NCBI GenBank assembly: GCA_028293405.1
Contig: JAQGOW010000202.1
Span: forward strand, 1 to 7,790
Direction: 5' to 3'
DNA: 7,790 bases
DNA from: Verrucomicrobiales bacterium
GTDB lineage: Bacteria; Verrucomicrobiota; Verrucomicrobiia; Limisphaerales; Palsa-1400
A model generated the notes under the pieces. The model did not search any database and was not told the DNA's origin. It was given only the letters and a program-made list of their open reading frames with translations. The position numbers and the translations under genes are program-made. This document shows positions 1 through 5,856 of the stretch, in pieces. Every line of letters starts with the position of its first letter. Position 1 is the first letter of the stretch.

Positions 1-153
1 CTCTCTGCCGTAGTTCAGGCCTACAACAAAAAGTTTGTCTCCGAAGGCATGAAGAAGATTTCGCAGTCGCAAGTGCAGGCGGCCAATCCTAACGTAAATT
101 GGAATCGGCTGCGCGTCGGTCAAAAGATCGTCATCCCTGCGCCAGCTTCGTAA
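1..153 (+). CDS. LysM-domain protein, C-terminal end (5' partial)
   Basis: The frame is open from the first base of the window to a TAA at 151-153 and gives 50 visible residues. The last 30 carry the second half of a LysM fold: a helix ending in AANPNVNWNRL followed by RVGQKIVIPAP, which matches the usual LysM ending (asparagine-proline, a leucine, then valine-glycine-glutamine and a final Ile-Pro). LysM modules bind N-acetylglucosamine-containing glycans, mostly peptidoglycan, so the protein probably acts in the cell envelope. The LysM is at the extreme C-terminus, with three residues after the Ile-Pro. What precedes it lies outside the window, so the enzymatic or structural role of the full protein cannot be told. 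The next gene starts 41 bases downstream on the same strand. Confidence 0.8.
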   Translation, partial: LSAVVQAYNKKFVSEGMKKISQSQVQAANPNVNWNRLRVGQKIVIPAPAS

Positions 154-194
154 AATTTGTAGCAGCCGACGTCAGGAAGCTCTAACTTCCTCCC

Positions 195-1898
195 GTGTCA
201 CGTTACACCGCTAAAACCTGTCGTCGCATAGCAGTTGCGATTGGCCTGACGCTAACGCTCGCAACGCCCTGCCTTGCCGCAGACGCAAAATACGACGTCG
301 TCATTCGCCACGGCACAATTTACGACGGCACTGGCGGCAAAAGTTTCGTCGCCGATGTCGCGATCAAAAACGATTCCATCGCCGTCATCGGCAAAGTGAC
401 TAGCAAAGGCCGCACGGAAATCGACGCCACAGGAATGGCCGTTGCTCCCGGTTTCATCAACATGCTCAGTTGGGCGCAGGACACGTTGCTTTACGACGGC
501 CGTTCGCAAAGTGACATTCGCCAAGGAGTGACCCTTGAAATTTTCGGCGAAGGCGATTCACCCGGGCCGCTGAACGCCGCGATGAAGCGCGACGAAGAAC
601 TCGGCCAAAAAGACATTCACTACAAAGTCGAGTGGACGACTTTAGGCGATTTTCTCGAACACCTGACCGAACGCGGTAGTTCGGCAAACGTGGCTTCGTT
701 CGTTGGCGCGACGACGCTGCGCATTCATGAAGTCGGCTACGCCAACCGTCCGCCGACGCCAGCAGAGATGGACAGAATGCGGGCATTGGTGCGCCAGGCG
801 ATGGAAGAAGGCGCGCTCGGCATCGGTTCGTCGCTCATTTACGCACCGGCATTTTTCGCGAAGACCGATGAGTTGATCGAGTTGTGCAAAGTTGCGTCCA
901 AATACGGCGGCAACTACATCTCGCACATGCGCAGCGAAGGCAACCAGTTGCTCGAAGCTGCCGATGAACTCATCACCATTTCGCGCGCCGCGCATATCCC
1001 AGCCGAGATTTATCACATCAAAGCAGCCGGCCAAAAGAATTGGGGCAAGATGGATGCTCTGATTGCAAAGATTGAAGCGGCGCGGAAATCCGGTCTAAAA
1101 ATCTCGGCAAACATGTACACCTACACCGCCGCCGAAACGGGATTGGACGCCGCGATGCCACCGTGGGTGCAGGAAGGTGGTCTCAGCGAATGGATCAAGC
1201 GGTTGCGCGATCCGGAAATCCGCAAGCGCGTCAAAGCCGAGATGGATACGCCGAGCGATAAATGGGAGAATTTCTTCCTCGCGGCCGGTTCGCCGGAGAA
1301 AATGGTTTTGTGCGGATTCAAAAATCCGAAACTGAAACCGCTCACCGGCAAAACGCTGGCCGAGGTTGCAAAACTGCGCAACACCTCGCCCGAAGAAGCG
1401 GCGATGGACATGGTCACTGAAGACGGCAGTCGCGTGGACACGGTTTACTTTCTGATGGACGAAAGCAATGTGCGCAAAGAGATCCAAACGCCATGGATCA
1501 GCTTTGGTTCTGATGCCGGATCGATGGCCCCTGAAGGTGCCTTCTTAAAATCGCATCCGCATCCGCGCGCTTACGGAAATTTCGTCCGCGTGCTCGGCAA
1601 ATATTCGCGCGATGAAAAGTTGTTGCCGCTGGAACAAGCCGTTCGACGCCTGAGCGGTTTGCCCGCGGAGAATTTGCATCTGAAAAAGCGCGGCTTTCTG
1701 AAGAAAGGTTTTTATGCTGACGTGGTGGTATTTGATCCGGCGCACGTTCAAGACCACGCCACTTTTCAAGAGCCGCAGCAATTCGCGACAGGCGTGCAGC
1801 AGGTCTTTGTGAACGGCGTGCAAGTCATCAAAAACGGCGACCACACCGGCGCAATGCCCGGACGTGTCGTGCGCGGACCCGGTTGGAAAGGACGCTAG
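195..1898 (+). CDS. Exported D-aminoacylase-like amidohydrolase lacking the HxH motif
   Basis: This 567-residue protein belongs to the N-acyl-D-amino-acid deacylase (D-aminoacylase) branch of the amidohydrolase superfamily. Such enzymes hydrolyse N-acylated D-amino acids or related amides. The GTG start is chosen because it directly precedes a Sec signal peptide (basic residues RR at 10-11, hydrophobic 12-25, likely cleavage near ALA/AD at 28-29); a weak AGGAAG lies at 174-179. Family marks seen are the N-terminal beta segment DVVIRHGTIYDGTGG (34-48), APGFI at 84-88, DIRQGVT at 107-113, His244 in the SHM motif, His274 in YHIKAAG, Asp440 in GSDAG, HPRAYG near 456-461, and a C-terminal segment with GFYADVVVFDP (505-515). 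The HxH that normally follows PGFID is replaced by Leu-Ser-Trp at 91-93. The GNCG cysteine position reads GEGD (118-121). Related proteins with this same loss exist as I recall, so it is probably a subfamily with altered metal binding. Activity is inferred only. Confidence 0.85.
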   Translation: MSRYTAKTCRRIAVAIGLTLTLATPCLAADAKYDVVIRHGTIYDGTGGKSFVADVAIKNDSIAVIGKVTSKGRTEIDATGMAVAPGFINMLSWAQDTLLYDGRSQSDIRQGVTLEIFGEGDSPGPLNAAMKRDEELGQKDIHYKVEWTTLGDFLEHLTERGSSANVASFVGATTLRIHEVGYANRPPTPAEMDRMRALVRQAMEEGALGIGSSLIYAPAFFAKTDELIELCKVASKYGGNYISHMRSEGNQLLEAADELITISRAAHIPAEIYHIKAAGQKNWGKMDALIAKIEAARKSGLKISANMYTYTAAETGLDAAMPPWVQEGGLSEWIKRLRDPEIRKRVKAEMDTPSDKWENFFLAAGSPEKMVLCGFKNPKLKPLTGKTLAEVAKLRNTSPEEAAMDMVTEDGSRVDTVYFLMDESNVRKEIQTPWISFGSDAGSMAPEGAFLKSHPHPRAYGNFVRVLGKYSRDEKLLPLEQAVRRLSGLPAENLHLKKRGFLKKGFYADVVVFDPAHVQDHATFQEPQQFATGVQQVFVNGVQVIKNGDHTGAMPGRVVRGPGWKGR

Positions 1899-1906
1899 TT
1901 TCTTGA

Positions 1907-1926
1907 CAATCGCTGCTCTGCGATTG
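1907..1926 (+). promoter_or_regulatory. Perfect 7-bp inverted repeat upstream of fabI
   Basis: The arms CAATCGC (1907-1913) and GCGATTG (1920-1926) are exact reverse complements around a 6-base loop. They lie in the 41-base gap between the amidohydrolase stop and the fabI ATG, 13 bases before that ATG. No T-run follows, so an intrinsic terminator is unlikely. An operator or a 5'-leader hairpin affecting fabI translation is possible. A TTGACA at 1903-1908 overlaps the left arm, but no -10 element lies at a proper distance. Confidence 0.3.
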
Positions 1927-1939
1927 CTCAATTTACAAT

Positions 1940-2707
1940 ATGTTGCTGAACGGTAAAATCGGTGTCGTCTTCGGAGTTGCCAATAAACGCTCGATCGCAT
2001 GGGCCATCGCCCAGGCGTGGGCCAAAGCTGGCGCGACCCTCGCCTTCACTTATCAAGGCGAACGCCTCAAGGAAAACGTCGAAGAACTCGCGGGCACGTT
2101 CGGCAAGGACACCCTGCTCCTCCCATGCGACGTCACCAAAGACGCCGACATCGACAACGTGTTTTCCGAAGTCAGCAAGAAGTTCGGCAAACTCCATTTG
2201 CTTCTGCACTCGGTAGCATTCGCGCCGAAAGATGCTCTTGAAGGTGAATTCGTGAACACGAGCCGCGAAGCATTTCGCGTAGCGCACGATGTCTCCGCGT
2301 ACTCCCTCGTCGCCCTGGCACGAGGCGCTGCGCCGTTGATGACCGAAGGCGGCAGCATCGTCGCCATGAGCTATTACGGCTCTGAAAAAGTGGTGCCGCA
2401 TTACAATGTCATGGGTGTGGCCAAAGCTGCGCTCGAATCAAGCACGCGCTACCTCGCTTACGATCTCGGTCCGAAAAAGATTCGCGTCAACTGCATCAGC
2501 GCCGGCCCAGTAAACACTTTAGCCGCGCGCGGCATCGCCGGTTTTAACGAAATGCTCAAGCACTACGAAGCGCACTCCCCGCTCAAGCGCAACGTCCTCC
2601 CCGAAGAACTCGGCGCAACCGGCACGTTCCTCGCCAGCGACGGCGCAGGCGCGATCACCGGCCAGGTCATCTACGTCGATTGTGGTTATCAAATCATGGG
2701 AATGTGA
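1940..2707 (+). CDS. fabI: Enoyl-[acyl-carrier-protein] reductase FabI (NADH)
   Basis: FabI catalyses the last step of each fatty-acid elongation cycle, the NADH-dependent reduction of trans-2-enoyl-ACP to acyl-ACP in the cytoplasm. The protein has 255 residues, close to the 262 of Escherichia coli FabI, and shows the atypical short-chain dehydrogenase signature throughout. There is a glycine-rich nucleotide loop GVANKRSIAWAIA (12-24), Gln39 after Thr-Tyr, CDVT at 63-66, HSVAFAP at 90-96, and the catalytic set Tyr145, Tyr155 and Lys162 (YYGSEKV then Y-x6-K). GPVNTLAARGI (189-199) forms the substrate loop, and the chain ends with the usual TGQVIYVDCGY block. Residue 93 is alanine, where E. coli has the glycine linked to triclosan sensitivity; alanine is natural in several FabI proteins. 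No clear Shine-Dalgarno precedes the ATG. The stop overlaps the next gene's ATG by one base. Confidence 0.96.
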   Translation: MLLNGKIGVVFGVANKRSIAWAIAQAWAKAGATLAFTYQGERLKENVEELAGTFGKDTLLLPCDVTKDADIDNVFSEVSKKFGKLHLLLHSVAFAPKDALEGEFVNTSREAFRVAHDVSAYSLVALARGAAPLMTEGGSIVAMSYYGSEKVVPHYNVMGVAKAALESSTRYLAYDLGPKKIRVNCISAGPVNTLAARGIAGFNEMLKHYEAHSPLKRNVLPEELGATGTFLASDGAGAITGQVIYVDCGYQIMGM

Positions 2708-3666
2708 TGCGACCGTTTGCCTTGTTTTGTTTGATTCTGGCTGCCGGTTGTGCGCAACGATCGTTGCACATTTCCGACATCCACAATCCGTGGCTGATCA
2801 AACAATTCCCCGACAATCGCCGCTTCGTCTCCGATGGACGCACCTGTTTCGGCACCGAACTCAACGGCCACGTTCCCGGCGTTCCGCATCGCGGTTTTCT
2901 GCGCAGCAACCGCATCATCAACCCGGTCACGCCGCAAAAAAGCGTGGTCTGGGAAGTCGCGACAAACACCGAAGTCATCGATGGCGCGGGCATCCGACTC
3001 GGCACCGTCGCGGTCGAACACCACGACAACCGCACCTTTCCCGGGGCAAAGTTCAACTACGGCATGTCGAAAACGATCAACGGCCGGCTCTACCTGTATT
3101 GTTTCGCCACCGATATCGTTCCCGACGCAGCTGTCGTCACCCAAATGGACAGAACCCAATTTACTCGCGGCGTAATTGGCACATCCGCTTGGTTGTGTGC
3201 TGATGATGTCACCGCCAAACAAACGCTCCTTGAACGCTTCGGCGTGGGCCGCGGCAAGTTGCCCTCGTTGCCACTCCAGAAAATTTCTTATCGCATCACC
3301 GGCGGCGACCCGAATGCTTACCGGACACCGTATGGTGAACTGGCCATCGTAAAGCAGGCGGACGGCCCAGTGCCCTCGCACTACCTGCGTCGTCCACCCG
3401 GCACCATCAACGTCCTCTATTCAGTCCCCGGTTTCGGCTTAGGCGGTCAGGGTCTAGATTCATTTTTAATTAGCGACAACCTCACCTTCCGACCCGCCGT
3501 CGGAGTCCGCGAATTCATCCAACCGACCTACTATCCGCTACGCCATCCGCAGGCAAAACAGGTCGGTCCCAAAACCATGACCTTCATTTACGGTGCCGTC
3601 GAGGCACCGCATTGCGAACCAGTTTTCGGATGGGTCGCAAAAGAAGCCTTGGCAGAAGTGCCTTGA
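2707..3666 (+). CDS. Predicted lipoprotein of unknown function
   Basis: I do not recognise the family. The ATG at 2707 shares its A with the fabI TGA stop, giving a TGATG overlap that suggests translational coupling; a weak GGGA sits at 2698-2701. An in-frame ATG nine codons upstream lies inside fabI and would spoil the signal sequence, so the 319-residue version is preferred. It begins MRPFALFCLILAAGC, a short signal peptide with a relaxed lipobox (Ala-Ala-Gly-Cys, modified residue Cys15), so the mature protein is probably tethered to the inner or outer membrane on the periplasmic side. The rest is soluble, rich in beta-prone stretches and prolines, and has no further membrane segment. The C-terminal stretch ending GWVAKEAL looks faintly like an SH3-type barrel end, which is a guess. 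Nothing ties it functionally to fabI beyond position. Confidence 0.85.
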   Translation: MRPFALFCLILAAGCAQRSLHISDIHNPWLIKQFPDNRRFVSDGRTCFGTELNGHVPGVPHRGFLRSNRIINPVTPQKSVVWEVATNTEVIDGAGIRLGTVAVEHHDNRTFPGAKFNYGMSKTINGRLYLYCFATDIVPDAAVVTQMDRTQFTRGVIGTSAWLCADDVTAKQTLLERFGVGRGKLPSLPLQKISYRITGGDPNAYRTPYGELAIVKQADGPVPSHYLRRPPGTINVLYSVPGFGLGGQGLDSFLISDNLTFRPAVGVREFIQPTYYPLRHPQAKQVGPKTMTFIYGAVEAPHCEPVFGWVAKEALAEVP

Positions 3667-3705
3667 ATTTTAGCCTTCAGCCTTTAGACTCCGGCCTTAC
3701 CTGAA

Positions 3706-3779
3706 GCGGGTGTGGTTCAATGGTAGAACGTGGGCTTCCCAAGCCTGAAACGAGGGTTCGATTCCCTTCACCCGCTCCA
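3706..3779 (+). tRNA. tRNA-Gly (anticodon CCC) with encoded CCA
   Basis: A full cloverleaf can be folded by eye. The acceptor stem GCGGGTG (3706-3712) pairs with CACCCGC (3769-3775). The D stem GTTC/GAAC is at 3715-3718 and 3726-3729. The anticodon stem is 3731-3735 with 3743-3747, and its 7-base loop TTCCCAA has anticodon CCC at 3738-3740, reading GGG codons. The T arm has GAGGG (3752-3756), loop TTCGATT and CCCTT (3764-3768). The discriminator is T3776 and the CCA end is encoded at 3777-3779. The two outer anticodon-stem pairs are wobble pairs (T-G and G-T). It lies 39 bases after the lipoprotein stop; I see no convincing promoter of its own. Confidence 0.97.
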
Positions 3780-3798
3780 TCGATAATAACCACATACA

Positions 3799-3870
3799 TC
3801 AGATTGCAAGTGATCGAAGGTTTTTCTCCTTGGCCGAGGACGCTAAAACAATTGTAATTTCGCAATCTGA
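3799..3870. repeat. 9-bp inverted repeat in the convergent gap after the tRNA
   Basis: TCAGATTGC (3799-3807) and GCAATCTGA (3862-3870) are exact reverse complements separated by 54 bases. The gap lies between the tRNA and the convergent DUF1272 gene, where a bidirectional end of transcription is expected. A short T-run (3821-3825) lies inside the loop, preceded by a weak TCGAT/ATCGA pairing (3780-3784 with 3813-3817). I cannot show that this is a terminator, and chance is not excluded. Confidence 0.25.
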
Positions 3871-3897
3871 AATATTGCCACAAAACTCAATCGTCTA

Positions 3898-4206
3898 TCA
3901 TCGCAGCTCCGGAGGGATTGACTTGATCGATTCGGCGAACTCTTTGTGGAGGTTGAAATTGACGGGCTGCTGTTTGATTGTGGTGCTCGCCGGATACGCG
4001 CCAAGATAGTCGCCGGCCTTCCAGTCATGCTTGGGTCGGATGGGCCGAGGAGAAAACCCACCGCCGCAATTCGGACAAACATTGTTGAGGATTTTTTCAA
4101 CGCACGTGCGGCAGAATGTGCATTCAAAACTGCAAATCATTGCGTCGGTCGAATCCGGAGGAAGCAACGCACTGCAGTTCTCGCAAGTAGGTCTGAGTTC
4201 GAGCAT
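3898..4206 (-). CDS. DUF1272 family cysteine-rich protein
   Basis: This 102-residue protein matches the DUF1272 family as I know it: it begins MLELRPTCENC, continues with PPDS and ICSFECTFCRTCVE, and then has VCPNCGG followed by RPIRP. Eight cysteines (8, 11, 25, 29, 32, 35, 44, 47) in paired CxxC-type spacing suggest two zinc sites in a RING-like or treble-clef knuckle, which is an inference from spacing. The C-terminal half (about 57-102) has no cysteines and includes YPAST, which also fits the family. The molecular function is not established; there is no signal peptide or membrane segment, so it is probably cytoplasmic. The gene reads toward the tRNA and starts about 40 bases beyond the hairpin that closes the upstream minus-strand gene, so it probably has its own promoter. 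No clear Shine-Dalgarno is seen upstream of the ATG. Confidence 0.88.
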   Translation of the reverse strand: MLELRPTCENCSALLPPDSTDAMICSFECTFCRTCVEKILNNVCPNCGGGFSPRPIRPKHDWKAGDYLGAYPASTTIKQQPVNFNLHKEFAESIKSIPPELR

Positions 4207-4244
4207 GGTAGGAGTCTTGTATTGGCTTGCGCAGTTTTCAAGTG

Positions 4245-4282
4245 CAACGACCCGGCCCTCATGACGGGCCGGGTCGCTGTTG
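4245..4282 (-). terminator. GC-rich hairpin after the sigma/TIGR03118 gene
   Basis: CGACCCGGCCC (4248-4258) pairs perfectly with GGGCCGGGTCG (4266-4276) around a 7-base loop. Three further pairs (CAA with TTG) form past a 3-base bulge. In the minus direction the stem begins 17 bases after the TAG of the upstream gene and ends before the DUF1272 start, which is the right place for a terminator. The sequence after the stem lacks a true T-tract in either direction, so termination could be weak or factor-assisted, or the hairpin could protect the 3' end. Confidence 0.55.
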
Positions 4283-4293
4283 TGATTTGACTG

Positions 4294-5856
4294 CTATTTG
4301 CGTGAATCGGCGTTGTCTGCAGGCTTCAAACTTCCGACAAGCCCGTGGCTTTCATCGAGCGGGCCCGATGCGAAGAAGAGCGTGTCGGCACTTCCGGCAC
4401 GTCCGTCATTGCCAAAGCTCAACCCCCAAAGACCTTCGAGCTGGATCGGATGTTCGTCGAGAGCCTTGAGCAGGCCGTGGAACTTGCCGTCCAGTCCGAA
4501 CGTCATGATTGTGCCGTCTCCGAAGTTGCCAACCAACAGGTCGCCACCGTGTTTTCCAAACGTGAACGGCGCCAGAGCTACGCCCCATGGCGCGTTAATT
4601 TCGGCCAGTTTCCCGCCTGCGTCTTTGCCGCTGGCGAAACGGTGAAAAGCTCCAGTCTGCGAATCAAACACATCGATCAATCCGCTTCCACGACCTGGGC
4701 TGTCATCACCTTCCGTTTCATCACGTTTGGCGAACATCACGAATACCGTGCCGTTCACCGATTGAACATTGAAGGGCGCATAGCCGAGGGGTGCGTCCGA
4801 ATCGGCAAACTGGCCAATCAGGCTGGCGTTGGCGCCATAGACGTCCACTGTCCCCTCGGCGAAATTCGCTGCAACCAACAGCGGACCCGTGGAATTGGTG
4901 GTGAGTGTTAACCCGGTGTAAACCGCACCAGCGCGAGTCGCGAGCGTTTCTGCGGTTGTTCCAAGTGCGCCACGCCAACCCGCGATCCTGCCATTCAAAG
5001 TGGCGAAGAGAAAGACGTCGCCATTGAATCCACCTTTGTTGTTCGAGACGACACCGGTCGGGGCGCCTGGGATGGTCACTTGCAACGCTTGTTTAGTGAC
5101 CGTGTCGGTGCCGTTCGGGACGTTTGTCACTGCGTAAAGCGTGGCCTTGCGTGCACCGTTGTCCGCCACCCAAAAAGGACCGGTACCGCTAAACGTGATG
5201 CCCCACGAATTAACAAGGTTCGTGTCCTGCAATTGCGCGACACCAAGCAGGTCTGAGACAAGGTTTGCCTGCCGATAACGGTCGGCATTCGAACGATAGA
5301 AGACGTAGTCAGCCGTGTACGGCACCTGAACTTCCTCGCCGGCAGACGCGCCCGGTGTGGCAGGCGCAATTCCGCCGACAGTGTTCAACCGTTGCACGTG
5401 GCTCACATCCTCGAATAGACCTGGACCGGTGCGCGAGATGGTTCGCAGAAGGAGCCATGGAATTGCCGTCGTATCAGGTGTGCAACTCGCCACGCGCTGT
5501 TCAATAACCAGGCTTCCGCTTTTCGTCTGCCAGGACGGCCCAGTCGGCGTGCCGAAGTGTGTGCCGACTTGCGCGTGGTGATTGGGATCCTCAAAGAGGG
5601 TCGCCGAAGGTGCCACGAATACCCATGCACTGCCGTCCCAGCGGTAGATTTGGACGCCCGTAGCAAACAAATGGGCGACGATTTTGTTATCATCGGACGG
5701 AGCGAGTTGTTCACACCCTGTCAAATCGCGAATGCGATGGTCGTTGGCCCGAGTTGTTAAGGTGGCCGTTGCGCACATCAGTGCGGCGAGCGTAATTTTT
5801 GTAACGGCCAAACCGAAACTTCGGCCAGCACGTTGGAATTGTGAATCTTTGATCAT
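4294..5856 (-). other. Probable separate secreted protein starting inside the fused frame (DUF3455-TIGR03118)
   Basis: An ATG at 5856 (Met209 of the long frame) opens MIKDSQFQRAGRSFGL and continues into a normal signal peptide of about 37 residues. A 520-residue exported protein starting here is what the family leads one to expect. The bases before it (AAAACAAGAAATAAC) are A-rich with no proper Shine-Dalgarno, as at most other starts in this window. If translation starts here, the upstream sigma factor is a separate product or a read-through N-terminus. DUF3455 and TIGR03118 proteins are usually exported or periplasmic; neither has an assigned reaction that I know of. Confidence 0.55.

Noticed and set aside
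1903..1939. TTGACA at 1903-1908 and TACAAT at 1934-1939 as a fabI promoter
   Set aside because: The spacing is 25 bases, far from the usual 17, and the -10 would abut the start codon.
1545..2000. Long minus-strand open frames over the amidohydrolase and fabI (for example 1545-2000, 1928-2401 and 1095-1487)
   Set aside because: They are reverse-frame shadows of two genes with clear family motifs; their translations match no family and lack start signals.
2680..2706. Earlier in-frame ATG for the lipoprotein at 2680
   Set aside because: It would add nine residues within fabI and disrupt the short N-terminal signal; the overlapping ATG at 2707 fits much better.
2689..3381. Minus-strand open frame of 230 codons opposite the lipoprotein gene
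   Set aside because: The plus-strand frame has a lipoprotein signal and is coupled to fabI. The minus frame shows no domain and appears to be a codon-bias shadow.
3677..3883. Minus-strand open frame of 68 codons containing EGNRTLVSGLGSPRS
   Set aside because: It is the antisense translation of the tRNA-Gly gene at 3706-3779, a well-known false protein in databases.
4345..4911. Plus-strand open frame of 188 codons opposite the TIGR03118 region
   Set aside because: It lies antisense to a strongly recognisable domain and has no family features.
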